Part shown: piece after piece, positions 42,186-57,478 of the stretch | How positions within the stretch are numbered: position 1 is the stretch's first letter | Layout: each line of letters starts with the position of its first letter | From: Halocaridina rubra | Lineage: Eukaryota > Arthropoda > Malacostraca > Decapoda > Atyidae | Length of the DNA stretch: 64,000 nt | Direction: 5' to 3' | Assembly: GCA_037179515.1 (NCBI GenBank) | Contig: JAXCGZ010021114.1 | Location: forward strand, 1 to 64,000 | Notes under the pieces: model-generated | Database searches by the model: none | What the model was told of the DNA's origin: nothing | Seen by the model: the letters and a program-made list of their open reading frames with translations, nothing else | Translations under genes and position numbers: made by a program

Positions 42186-42335
42186 ATGCCTCCCAAGCAT
42201 CCTTCATCTTCTAAGGCTTCTTGTAGTGAGCCTAAGTGGCAAAGGAAAATGTTAACCATAACAGATAAGGTGAAACTCTTAGATATGTTGAAAGAAGGAA
42301 AAAGGTATATGGATGTCGGCTGCTATTTTGAATAA
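42186..42335 (+). pseudogene. N-terminal Tigger transposase stub in Tg6
   Basis: A 49-codon frame: MPPKHPSSSKASCSEPKWQ, then KVKLLDMLKEG and VGCYFE before TAA. It has the same length as the stubs in Tg2 and Tg3, but the sequence after TTTT differs, so the deletion behind it is a different event. Confidence 0.78.
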
Positions 42336-42750
42336 CAGCCGTAAAGCTGTTATTGGCTGCGGAATAATTTCCTCTGGCGTCTACAAACTCATTACCACCT
42401 CATTCACGGTAAGTTTACCTATCACGTACATATAAATTTACGTTGCATGCTGTTATTTATAAAGCAAAGGGTGGTTTTTTAATAGTGCAGGGAGGGTTTA
42501 TACAGTAAACGTAAAAATAATTGTAAAATACCTATGTACATGAGTATGTCATATAAATTTACGCTTGCATCCTGTTATTTATGAAGTAAAGGGTGGTTTG
42601 TTAACAGTACAGGGAGGTGTTTATACAGTTTATACGGTGTAAACGTAAAAATAAATTAAAATATCTATGTACATATAGGCTGATCCTACTCCGCGATATT
42701 CCTGTCTCGCGCCGGGTCCCGGAACCGAACCTTCGCGATAATTGAAGGAC

Positions 42751-42882
<132 letters not shown>

Positions 42883-44339
42883 CAGTGTTACCCCGGTTAT
42901 TCGCGCTTCTTGGTTCGCATTCTCACTCTATCGCGTTTTTTTGGGGGCTAAATTATTATTTTATTTTATGGGTATACGCAAAAATATTAAAATATTGAAA
43001 AAAAAACTGTTCAGTATTTTCATTTTTTTATTGAAATTTACGTTGCGTGCTGTTATTTATAATGTAAAGGGTGTTTTTTTAACAGTGCAGGGAGGGTTTA
43101 TACAGTTCGTAAACGAAAAAATAATTGTAAATGAGTATGTGTGTCACGTCATCATCACCTCATTCATCGTAATTTTATCTATCACTTTCATAAAAATTTA
43201 CGTTGCTTGCTGTTACTTATAATGTAAAGGGTGTTTTTTAACAGTGCAGGGAGGGTTTATACAGTACGTAAACGAAAAAATAATTGTAAATGGGTATGTA
43301 TGTCACGTCATTATCACCTCATTCACCGTAATTTTATCTATCACTTTCATAAAAATTTACGTTGCTTGCTGTTATTTATAATGTAAAGGGTGTTTTTTTA
43401 ACAGTGCAGGGAGGGTTTATACAGTACGTAAACAAAAAAATAACTGTAAATGAGTATGTATGTCACGTCATTATCACCTCATTCACCATAATTTTATCTA
43501 TCACTTTCATAAAAATTTACGTTGCTTGCTGTTATTTATAATGTAAAGGGTGTTTTTTTAACAGTGCAGGGAGGGTTTATACAGTACGTAAACGAAAAAA
43601 TAATTGTAAATGAGTATGTATATCACATCATTATTACCTCATTCACCGTAATTTTATCTATCACTTTCATAAAAATTTACATTGCTTGCTGTTATTTATA
43701 ATGTAAAGGGTTTTTTTAACAGTGCAGGGAGGGTTTATAAAGTACGTAAACGAAAAAATAATTGTAAATGAGTATTTATGTCACATCATTATCACCTCAT
43801 TCACCGTAATTCTATCTATCACTTTCATAAAAATTTACGTTGCTTGCTGTTATTTATAATGTAAAGGGTGTTTTTTTAACAGTACAGGGAGGGTTTATAC
43901 AGTACGTAAACGAAAAAATAATTGTAAATGAGTATGTATGTCACGTCATCATCACATTCACGGTAAGTTTTCCTATCACTTTCATAAAAATTTACGTTGC
44001 TTGCTGTTATCTATAATGTTAAGGGTGTTTTTTTTTAACAGTGCAGGGAGGGTTTATACAGTACGTAAACGAAAAAATAATTGTAAATGAGTATGTATGT
44101 CACGTCATTATCACCTCATTCACCATAATTTTATCTATCACTTTCATAAAAATTTATGTTGCTTGCTGTTATTTATAATGTAAAGGGTGTTTTTTTAACA
44201 GTACAGGGAGGGTTTATACAGTGTAAACGTAAAAATATATTAAAATATCTATGTACATATATGCGGATCCTACTTCACGGATTTCCTGGTTCGCGCCGGG
44301 TCCCGGAACCGAACTACTGCGATAAGTGAGGCAACACTT
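42883..44339 (+). mobile_element. Tg8, Tigger-like element with eight ~160-bp internal repeats
   Basis: It starts CAGTGTTACCCCGGTTATTC and ends GAGGCAACACT. No transposase remains. Nearly the whole interior is eight tandem units (GC(T/G)TGCTGTTA at about 43045, 43205, 43364, 43524, 43684, 43842, 43998 and 44161), spaced 156-163 bp. It is the same design as Tg1 with two more units. Confidence 0.9.
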
Positions 44340-44831
44340 ATATATATACAGCAATCCCTCGTTCAACGCGGGTGATACGTTCCGGGACCACCTGCGATAG
44401 GTGAGAATATGCGAAGTAGCAGCACCATATTTATTATTTTACATTTATTTTTACCTTTATAAACCCTCCCTGCACTGTTAACAACTCACCCTTTACTTTA
44501 ATAATAACAGCATGCAAGCGTAAAGTTATAGAATGTGAGAGGTAAGTTTACCATAAATAACAGAGCACGAGAGTAAAGCTATATGAGCATGATGGGTAAG
44601 TTTACCGCGAATATCCTATATGTACTGTACAAAAATAATACCTATAATAATAACACATTATACTTATAATAACAATAATGATAATACAGTAACTTTACGA
44701 GACTGATATGTGAGAGCAGAGTCGGGTTCAGTAATGATGACAATGAGGGTGATGATGACATTTACATACTGCACAGCCAATGATAGCTTTACGGCTCTTA
44801 TGATGGCAGCACCGTTTATTGAGGCACTTCT

Positions 44832-46676
44832 TCAGCAGCTTCCTCTGAAGGCGTTAGTGTAAACTGGCTGCTTTTGCAAGAGAAGAACAAGGTAATGGCG
44901 AGTTGCTGTCGCTGTTTCTACTTTTGTGCGAAGATGGTCTTGTAAGGAGTCATGGCATCGTCGATAACATTGCAGAAGTGCACCGAACAAGCCATATAAA
45001 GCCAGGTTCTTCGACTTCATAGTGTGATTGCTGTTGTTTTTCTTCCTCTTCTTCACTTGTTGATTTTGCCATTTCCTCCAAGTCTTCATCAGTCAATGGC
45101 AGCGAGTGGCAGTTGATCAGTTCATTGACGTCTTTGCAGCCAACTTCACCGCTTTTTCAACTGCCGAGATATGCACTTCGTCAGAAGTGAATCCCTCGTA
45201 GTCGTAGATGACTTCGGGCCACAATTTCTTCCAGCTGGCTTTGATTGTGGCCGGCTTCATCTCTTTGAGTGCAGTCTGAATATTTTGAAGGCATGTAGCA
45301 ATCGTGTAGTTACTCCAGTACGCCTTCAATGAGAATTCTTTGTCCGCATCCATGGAGTCAACCAGGTTCGCCAGGGAATTTCGTGTGTAGAGGGCCTTGA
45401 ACGCACGAATAACAATTTTATCCATAGGCAGAATCAGTGATGTGGTATTCGGTGGCAGGAACTCTACCTGAACACCGTCATAATGGAGATCAGTTGCGTG
45501 GCCACCAGCATTCTCCATCATCAGAAGGATTATAAATTCAAGGCCCTTCTCCACAAAATAAACTCCGACCTGAGGGATAAAAACATTGGTGAAACCAGTC
45601 CGATGTGAGGATTTTCGTGATCCAGGCCTTAGGGTTATACATCCAATACACTGGCAGCAGATTCTTGTTTTTGTTCTTCAAAGCCCTAGGGTTCCTTGAC
45701 TTGTAGACAAGCCCTGGCTTTAACATAAAGCCTGTAGCATTCCCGCACATGATGAGGGTAATTCGGTCTTTGTGCGCTTTATATCCAGGGGTTTTAGCTT
45801 CTTCCTTAAAAGAAAAGTGCGAGATGGCATTCTCTTCCAAAATAACCCAGTCTCATCCATGTTGAACACTTGCTCAGGAGCATAACTGCCTTCCTCGATA
45901 ATTTTCTCGAAGTCGTTGTTCATATAATCTTCAGCTGCAGCTGTATCTGCAGAGGCAGCTTCGCCATGAACCAAAACGCTCTTTAGGCCAAAGCGTTTTT
46001 GAAATTTGGCGAACCATCCCTTGCTAGCGACGAACGATGGTTTCCTCAGTGGAGAATCACTGAACGGTCCTGGTTGTGGGTCTTCCATGTCTTCTTTCTC
46101 CTCCTAGCCGCTGGCTAGTACAGTGGTAACGCGCTGGCTTCGCATTCACGAGGCCGAAAGATCGGTTCCCGTCCAAGACCGAGAGTTTAAGCTGTTTACT
46201 GGCAGGAACTGCTGTGGTTGGACACCACAGTGGGGGGTTGGGGCTTGCCCCGGCTGACGAATACCCATTGTATAATGAAATGGAAATAAAGGTTTATTAT
46301 TATTATTATTATCATACAGCTTCTTTGCCTTTGTTTGTATGATACTTGTGTCTAAGCTGATGTTCTTCCTGCAATCAGCAATCCACAGGGCCAGAGCAGG
46401 TTCCATCCGCATTATTATCTTATTGCGGGGTGTTACGACCCTCTTCGCTGTTTTGTTAAAAGTAAGAGTCGGTGTCTTCCTGATAATCGCCTCGTCCTTC
46501 TTAATGTAGCAAACAGTAGAATCGTTGATGCCGAAATGGTGGCCGACAGCCGTGAAACTTCTTCCTTCCTTCAGCATATCTAACAGTTTTACCTTATCTG
46601 CTATGGTCAACATCTTCCTTTGCTGCTTAGACTCTCTACCAGAAGCCTTAGAGGATGAAGGATACTTGGGCAGCAT
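44832..46676 (-). pseudogene. Tg9 Tigger transposase, broken and split by a SINE
   Basis: The start at 46676 reads MLPKYPSSSKASGRESKQQ, then KVKLLDMLKEGRSF, HFGINDSTVCYIKK and ISLDTSIIQTKAKKLYD, where the SINE (46107-46313) interrupts. It resumes at 46088 with MEDPQPGPFSDSP, WFAKFQKRFGLKSVLVHGE and NMDETGLF (first Asp); then LLMMENAGGHATD, where the second catalytic Asp is replaced by Glu, and TTSLILPMDKIVI (third Asp kept). Frames change near 45720-45840, 45540 and 45117. The family cuts and pastes DNA into TA sites; this copy is dead. Confidence 0.86.
46107..46313 (+). mobile_element. tRNA-derived SINE inside the Tg9 transposase
   Basis: Its head GGCTAGTACAGTGGTAACGC (A box) and GATCGGTTCCCGTCC (B box) about 45 bases later form a tRNA-like pol III promoter. 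A GC-rich body (CCACAGTGGGGGGTTGGGG) and a tail AAATAAAGGTTTATTATT with (ATT)n follow. It differs from the 11032 SINE. Compared with Tg5, about 45 bp of transposase coding sequence are missing at the insertion point and no target duplication is seen. Confidence 0.82.
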
Positions 46677-48125
46677 TGCAGAGGTTGAAATAAAGCAAAA
46701 GATTCACAAAACACACAAGCACAACTCGAAAGGCGCACACATAATAACTGAATGGGTGAGGTGCGACAAGGGAAGATGCTGGAAGAACCAAGCTTCAATC
46801 AAAAAGCCAATCAGACCCAAGGATACAGAACACAATTCTGTGATTAGCCATCTCCCACCCATCAGCCAATATCATCACGTGTACTATCTCACGTAGGTGC
46901 GACCCTTTGTGTTTTCCAAGACGCAGATATCTACGCAGCAAATACCGTACTGGTATCGTATTTTATATGGTGCAATACTGTGAGTTACATGTTTAAATTT
47001 ATGTTTCGTACTATTTCTTACTGTATTATTATTCTTAGGCTAGGAAAAATTTTTTTTTATCAATAAAATAATGAAAATAATGGAAATTTTAATATTTTCA
47101 CATATCATGGATTCCTGCGATGTACCCAGAAAATCTGCGATATAAAATACATATGCTCACCCTAAAAACCCGCGATGCACTGAATCCGCAAAAGGTGAAC
47201 CGCGATATTGCGAGGGATTACTGTATATACATACAGTGCTCCCTCATTTATCGCGGGGGTTCGGTTCCAGGACCCGCCGCGATAGGTTAAAAATCGCGAA
47301 GTAAGAGCACTATATTTATTATACGTATTTTATATTTATTTTTACCTTTTCTGTATAAACCCTCCCTACACTGTTAACAAACCACCCTTTACTTTACTAA
47401 TAACAGCACGCAAGAGTAAATTTATATAAACGTGATATTATGAAGATTGAAAAAAGCATTAAGAAACATCAAACAAACTTTCGATATAACATCGTCATGG
47501 AAATAGCGTGTTGAGAATATATATATTTCATTTAAGTTTCCCATGTACAGTACGATATACGTTTTCTCTGAACGAATTGTATACTTTTTTCTCTCAGCTG
47601 ACTTTATTTATGTTAAGATTTCGTGTTGCATGGTTGATAGATAGAATATTGTTTAGAACCAAGGAATATTAATAATATACATGTACTATAATCTTGAAAA
47701 TTAGATAAACCACAAATAGGGTGAGTAAATAAATATTTTATGAGTAAGATATTGTGCCTGAATAAGCATCAGCTGATACAGAGGCAAACAAACACACAAA
47801 TATTTATTTCCATTTCTGTACAAGGAGTTATTCTTCTAAGATTAAAAGTGACATATAAGTAGACATTATTATTATTATTATTATTAATATTATTATTATA
47901 TAGAAAATTAGAGAAGTACCCTAAAAAAGTTTGTTTCATTTTTGTATAAAGAGATTATAGAGTACTAACTAAGCAAGGGATACTATATAATAAACTAAGA
48001 CAGCTAGACAGATAGAAAACAAATATACAGAGATGAACAAAGGAAGATATAAAAATATTAAAGAAGCAAGTTAATGTAAAAAGGAAGCCAAATAGCTGAG
48101 ATTGGAAACGAGGAGTCAACAAAGC

Positions 48126-48503
<378 letters not shown>

Positions 48504-48753
48504 ATTTTATTAATTTATTGCGCCAAGGGTGTCAGACATTACATAATCACATATAATATCAATGGCAACCTAATGGTTCAAATGGATACACAAGAGAGAG
48601 TGAGAGAAATCTACTAATAAACTTCCCTCCATTTTAAATTCACTCTCTCTGCATCCATTTGCCATCAAAATAGAGAAGAAAGAAACAGGGGAAGAAGAAG
48701 AAATCAAATGAGAAAGAGGAAATTAAAGATGACGACAATAAATGTGGAAAGAC

Positions 48754-48755
<2 letters not shown>

Positions 48756-48847
<92 letters not shown>
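48756..48847. repeat. (GA)n microsatellite, second block
   Basis: About 90 bases of pure GA, followed by the same unique sequence as the right side of the Tg4 (GA)n. Confidence 0.97.
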
Positions 48848-48848
<1 letters not shown>

Positions 48849-48941
48849 TCTTTAAATAACCCTTGTTCATTCAACCAAAACTACATTATTTATTGTAAAA
48901 ATAATGGTTTGTTGACGGTTAACCATTTAAATGAAAAATTC

Positions 48942-48942
<1 letters not shown>

Positions 48943-49003
<61 letters not shown>

Positions 49004-49039
49004 CTCCACAATCATCATCAAAGGAAAATTATTGTCGCC

Positions 49040-49071
<32 letters not shown>

Positions 49072-49099
49072 TAATAATAATGATAATAATAATAATAAT

Positions 49100-49137
<38 letters not shown>
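48943..49137. repeat. (AAT)n runs
   Basis: Two AAT triplet runs separated by the same unique spacer as in Tg4. Confidence 0.9.
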
Positions 49138-49475
49138 GATCAAAGGAGAATTTTTGGAATAGATATCATGAAAGTAATGCAGAGGTATATTAAAACCCAG
49201 CAGAGAATTTGGAGGTTTCTGCCATTCACCTAGCAAACAAACAAGCAAACATCTATTTCTATATTTTTACATTGGTTATTCTTCTATAATTAAGCATAAC
49301 TTATAAGTAGACATGTTATTGAACTAATAAGTAAGAGGGTAATACATACAGTTAAATTAAATGTAGCTTTCATAGAAAATAATAATGCTGTAATAAAAAT
49401 GTTAACAATAATGTTAATAATAAAGTAGGAATAATGACTCTCTACAGTTTCGTTATTATCGACATCATCACCATA

Positions 49476-50070
49476 TTTGTTTTCCTTACAATGAGAATAA
49501 TTAGTTCTTAACTTAGAGAACAGAGAAGTCGATATCAGTTGACATATAGAGAGGTCAGTGTTTAGGGAAATTGCATTATATCACTAAGTTTAGTTCATGT
49601 GTGAGCAGCAACTATTTGTCCAAAAGAAAACTATATAGATTGCCTTTGAAAGCTGCAGAGGAGGATGCATTTTTAAGATGGCTCATGGCAACAGCTACAC
49701 TAAATATTCTAGGATATTCAATACACATCTTTTATAATCCCTTCACATATGACAGGTCATTACACTCTCCATCTTTGTTTTCCTTACAATGAGAATAATT
49801 AGTTCTTAACTTAGAGAACAGAGAAGTCGATATCAGTTGACACATAGAGAGGTCAGTGTTTAGGGAAATTGCATTAAATCATTAAGTTTAGTTTATGTGT
49901 GAGCAGCAACTATTTGTCCAAAAGAAAACTATATAGATTGCCTTTGAAAGCTGCAAAGGAGGATGCATTTCTAAGATGGCTCATGGCACCAGCTACACTG
50001 AATATTCTTGGATATTCATTACACATCTTTTATAATCCCTTCACATCTGACAGGTCATTACAATCTCCAT
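49476..50070. repeat. 298-bp tandem duplication carrying repeat K
   Basis: Two near-identical copies, 49476-49773 and 49774-50070, each starting TTTGTTTTCCTTACAATGAG or its diverged equivalent and each containing AACTATATAGATTGCCTTTG and GACAGGTCATTAC. They differ at only a few sites. Confidence 0.88.
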
Positions 50071-50254
50071 CTCTGTTTCTCTTTACTTTATGTATTCTTC
50101 GTGCCCAGGGCCAATAAAGGCTGTTTTATTTTATTATTTTTTGGCCCGTCCTGGTGTTACAATCATTAAAGAAAAAAAAAAAAATTTTCCTCGCCAAAAT
50201 AATCCGCATTGCCCTGAATTCACGATAGGTGAATCACGATATAGCGAGGGATTA

Positions 50255-53052
<2,798 letters not shown>

Positions 53053-53059
53053 TATTATA

Positions 53060-53812
53060 CAGCGGTGACCCCAACCCACGAACTTAATCCATTCCCAAAA
53101 ACTGTTGTTGGGTTGGATTTATTTTTCCCATTGAAAAGCATGCAAATTAAATTAATCCATTTCTGGTCACAATAAATATTCATTTCAAAATTTTTTAGTC
53201 ACTAAAAACATGAAATATAATACAGGTTAAATGTTTTTCATCTGTAAAAGGAAAATTACATTTATAATAGAAAGGAATTCTACTCTATTAAATTAAAACA
53301 TGCACATATTCAGGTATGCAGTATACACTAGTTGATACCCAGTATAAAATAGCAAAGTCCAACACTTAGAAAAAGTTGCTACATTCTCCCACTAATAAAA
53401 ACTACAGTAGGAAAGAGTACATATTGTAGGTAAGAAACAGTACTGTATTTACCTTTGTGCATGATTGTTGCTGGCATACATGGAAGGTCGTGGAGGAGGA
53501 GGAGGAGGCGGTGGACCAATTTTTGGAATGAGAGTCCCCCAATATCACAAACACTTTAACTTTCTTGGGAGCCATAATAAGAGCTATATGAAAGGTAAAA
53601 CAATGGAGAATAAAGCAAGAACTATGAACAGATCATGAACTAACCACATAGTGAGGCCACCAATGCAGAACTGAGAGCAGGCAAGTGGGACATATGGTGG
53701 CTTGGCCAACACATGTGTGTTCTTGGGTTGGATTTTGTTTGTGGGTTGGGGTCAAAACTTGTTCAAAATTCTGCTCGTGGGTTGAGGCATTCGTGGGGTG
53801 GGGTCACCACTG
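53060..53812. mobile_element. MITE-F, 753-bp TA-flanked element
   Basis: The left end CAGCGGTGACCCCAACCCAC and right end GTGGGGTGGGGTCACCACTG are inverted repeats of about 25 bp, each bordered by TA. Further sub-terminal words (GTTGGGTTGGATT and GGGTTGGATTTTG) recur inside. No transposase. It begins seven bases after Tg11 ends. Confidence 0.82.
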
Positions 53813-53827
53813 TACAGTATATACACA

Positions 53828-55046
53828 CAGTCAACTTGCCTTTTACGCGTTTCTATAATACGCGAAATTGGAATAAAGCCTCCAAAAAATAATAGTAAAA
53901 AAAATACGAAATGCGCGAGCTACGAGCGTGCGCGTGATCAAAAGCGAAAAAAATTATTCACTTAAGTAACTAAGTGACTGCCTCTGAGGCAGTTTCCCAC
54001 CATGCTGCCATGTGCTTCAGTCTCTCTTCACCCAGTATTAACTCCGACATCAACCAGGGGTTTGCTCTCCTCCTTCCTCCTTCTCTTCTCCTCCCGCTTA
54101 AGTCACCTCCTCCTTCTCCTACCGCTTATGTCATCTTTGCTTACGTTTGCAGATAAGGGTTCGTTCTCAGGATGCATTATTTTTTTTTGTTCTACAGTAT
54201 TTATTTGTACAGTATATCTGTATATCTTTTATACTGTACACTATTTGTATATTAATATAAATAACTGCAGGTCTTTCAGCTTTGCTATGTACTTATAAAA
54301 TATATTTTACTTATCTTATATCTTTGGCATAGTGTGCTTATGTATGGTTGTGGAACGTATCTATGCCTATTATCATTGTTTTTTATGGAATATGACTGGC
54401 TACATTACGCGAATTTTACATTACCCGTGCCTTTTGAGAACCTATCCTCACATTGTTCCAAGAGGTGAGTGTGCATATATAATGTATATAGATAGATAGA
54501 TAAATAAATTAATAAATAGAAAAAGAGAGAGAGTGAGAAAGAGTCATAAATCATTGTTGTGGTAGTACAACAATGACTTATGTGAAAAAATCACTTCAAT
54601 AAGAGTGAAAATCCCATTTTGTAGAGGGTACTGAACGACCACACTGCAAACAAAGGCACAAGCTCTGGTTAGCGGTCATTAGGTCTATTTTTCTCTGAAT
54701 AATCCAGTAGAAAGTCGCTATGGCTTAGCACAGTGATCACCGCCACCACACACCTGTTGTCCACCATATATAGAGTGAGTTAATTTGTCTTTTTTGTTTA
54801 TCTGTACATATCTTTAATACTGTACTTGTTTATTTTTAGCTTACATATGTATTTCAGCTTGGTTATGTACTTGTAAAATGTGTTTTACTTAGCTTTTTTC
54901 TTTGGTATAGTGTGTTTATACACACTTGTGGATCGTATCTATGTCTATTAACATTATTCCTTATGGAAACAGACTTTAAAATAAGTTAAATTTGCTTTAA
55001 CGGTCATTTTCAGAACCTATCTTCGCGTAAATTAGAGATGCGACTG
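53828..55046 (+). mobile_element. Element G copy 1, TA-flanked, with duplicated 3' half
   Basis: The left end CAGTCAACTTGCCTTTTACG and right end GATGCGACTG are TA-flanked and both carry TTTACGCG-type subterminal words. The segment 54160-54475 (GTGGAACGTATCTATG, AACCTATCC) recurs in diverged form at 54730-55046. Between them lies a dispersed repeat that is the reverse complement of 31975-32125. No coding capacity is seen; a 98-codon frame at 54002 is probably chance. Confidence 0.65.
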
Positions 55047-56009
55047 TATATATTAAGTTAAAGGCTTTATTTATTAATTTGTTTATGTATTTGGTAATTT
55101 GAAGGAATCAGATTGAACTTGTTTAAAAAATTACCAAACACATAGCCGTAAATACGATCATCATGCAGAACAGGTTGTTGAGAGTGGCAGACTAATATGT
55201 AGTGTTATGGCAAAGATCACTTCCTAAATGGCTCTTCAGTATTGTGAATGAACGTTCCATCAACCTTTATACTTTTTTCATATTATATACTGCAGACTTT
55301 GCAAGTATTGCTTTAGAAAATGTAACAATATTATTTTACATTGAAGAAGTCATAAAACTGCTTACTATTTATTTCAAAATAGCAATTTCATTTTTTTTAC
55401 TGAATAATTATAACATGAAGTACAGATACAATTCTACATGAGTACAAAACAATAAAACCATATTTCAAAATGTCTATCATAGGGCAGTAGAATTTTTTCT
55501 TTTTTTTTGAGGGAGACTCTTGTAACTAATACATGGAGGTCCCAGTCTTCGTAGTCCCTGAGTTACGTGTTTCCACCGTTACAACAGAGCCCCAGAAATT
55601 ATTAATAACTCAATTTTTTATCCTAACTAGCTTACTTGGTAAATACAAAGTTTGTGATCTGAACAGTTTGGGAGCATGGTGGAAGAATACACAGCTCGCA
55701 GCGCTGTTGCTATATTTCTATATCTGAAGGGATTAGATTGAATTTATTTATAAAATTACCAAGTACACAACCGTGTATGAACGATCCATCAATGTTTATG
55801 TTTATATCAGATTTTTTACAAATAGTTTTAGAGTACAGGTATACAATATTATCATTTTACATACATCAGTGTAATATACATTTGTTGATGTGGTAAAAAT
55901 ATTTATTATTTACTTCTAAATTGAAATTTCCTTTTTTTTTTTAATTATTATATGAATTGCAGATATGATTGTACTAAGTAAGAAACTTTACAACAATATT
56001 TTAAAAACA

Positions 56010-56130
56010 CGTTCAGGTTGAGAAGCAATGCCTTTACAACGGTGCCTTTCTCTAAAACTCGTTCTTATTGTTTTTATTATGCTGTTGGTTTCTTTCTCCA
56101 AAACTTATATAAAATATCCTTTGTTTTTTC
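56010..56130 (+). repeat. Left arm of a long-range inverted repeat
   Basis: The 20-mer TTGAGAAGCAATGCCTTTAC and about 100 diverged flanking bases occur inverted at 58135-58255. Confidence 0.65.
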
Positions 56131-56422
56131 TCTTTTGTCTTTTCAAATAGTAAATGTCTATTATAAAGTAGTGGATTTTTTTTTTTTTAGACAGAGACTT
56201 GTAAACAATGATATAGTTTTTATTACAATTCCCGTATATATCAAGTTAATGGTATTATTTATTTTTTGCTTATGTATCTGGTTATTTGAAGTAATGAGAT
56301 TTAATATACATGTATTCATAATATTACAAAATACATAGCCGTAAATACGTTCTTTATGCAAAAATGTTTTTTGAGGTTGGCCTTTGGAATACGTTTACAC
56401 ATGGGATTGTTGTATACGTATA

Positions 56423-57478
56423 CACTTAGTTCTCAGAATAACGCCTAGATAAGTTCTCAGAAGTGTCGGGTAAATGGAAAATCGCGTGAAAAAATGAGTC
56501 ATTTTCCATAGGAAACAATGATATAGGGCATAGATACGTTCCAAACCTTACATAGACACACCATGCTAAAGATATAAGATAAGTAAAAAACATTTTATTA
56601 CTACATAGCAAAGGAGAAAGCCCTGTATCTATTTTTAAGAGTATACAAGATATAATCATATTCACTTTACAGCTAGAAATTAACATACATTACTGTACTG
56701 TACTCTATTATGCAGTGGGCAACAGTCATACAGTACACTGGGACATGCATGGTGGCTGTGAGCAAGTAACTTATGTGGTAGAGGAGGAGGAGGATGCAGG
56801 AGAACGAACCTCTATCTGCAAATGTAAACAAAGATAAAATACAAATTATAAATAACCAAAGCAAGACTAAAAAACGAAAAAAAAATTAATTATGCAATGC
56901 CTAAATCTACCATATGACAGATTAAAAAAACTTAATCTACATTCTCTAGAGAGGCGCAGAGTTAGGGGGGATATGATTGAGGTGTATAAATGGTTTAAAG
57001 GGATTAACAAGGGTGATATTAATAAAGTTTTAAAAATTCATGATCAAACCAGAACTCGTAATGGGTAATGGCTTTAAGCTTGATAAATTTAGGTTCAGAA
57101 GGGAAATTAGTGAAAATTGGCTTGGTAATACCGTACAGTATTCCTAGTAGGATAATAAATGCCAATACCTTAGACACTTTCATATGTAGATTAGATAGAC
57201 ATATGACAGAGGTAGGGTGGGTGTATATATAATCTATAATGATGATGATCTTTTCTTATCGTAATCCTCTTTGTACTCGTGGAAGAAGCTTTCGCGGGCG
57301 CTTATTTACTATAAAAAAAATAAATAAATAAAATAAAATAAAAAAAAATTAAATAAATAAAATAAAAAAATTGGGAGGGGGGCGTTATTTTCGAAATGCG
57401 AATTTTTCACTATTATTTTTCGGGGGCGTTATTGCAATTTCGCGGATAAAAAAAATCGCGCATAAAAGGAACAAGGTG
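56423..57478 (-). mobile_element. Element G copy 2, inserted in repeat array N
   Basis: Its ends CACTTAGTTCTCAGAATAAC and GGAACAAGGTG are each flanked by TA, with array N sequence continuing outside. Interior words (GGCATAGATACGTTCCA, AAAGATATAAGATAAGTAAA) match the reverse complement of element G copy 1. A LINE fragment is nested at 56915-57230. Confidence 0.75.
56915..57230 (+). mobile_element. CR1/L2-like LINE 3' fragment
   Basis: Plus-strand frames with two shifts read RLKKLNLHSLERRRVRGDMI, EVYKWFKGI, RNGNGFKLDKFRF and SRIINANTLDTFICRLDRH, the conserved C-terminal end of CR1/L2-type ORF2. It is a different subfamily from LINE-A. Confidence 0.72.

Larger units (their letters stand above)
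44349..47223 (-). mobile_element. Tg9, Tigger-like transposon with SINE insertion
   Basis: The plus strand starts CAGCAATCCCTCGTTCAACG and ends ATTGCGAGGGATTACTG. Only eight TA bases separate it from Tg8 and a TATACATA spacer from Tg10. The transposase is on the minus strand (44832-46676). A SINE sits inside the coding region. Confidence 0.88.

Noticed and set aside
46107..46180. A tRNA gene
   Set aside because: A and B boxes are present, but the cloverleaf is poor and the body and (ATT)n tail identify a SINE.
54002..54298. A 98-codon frame with Ser/Leu-rich start
   Set aside because: It lies inside element G, its codon usage is featureless, and no homology is recognised.
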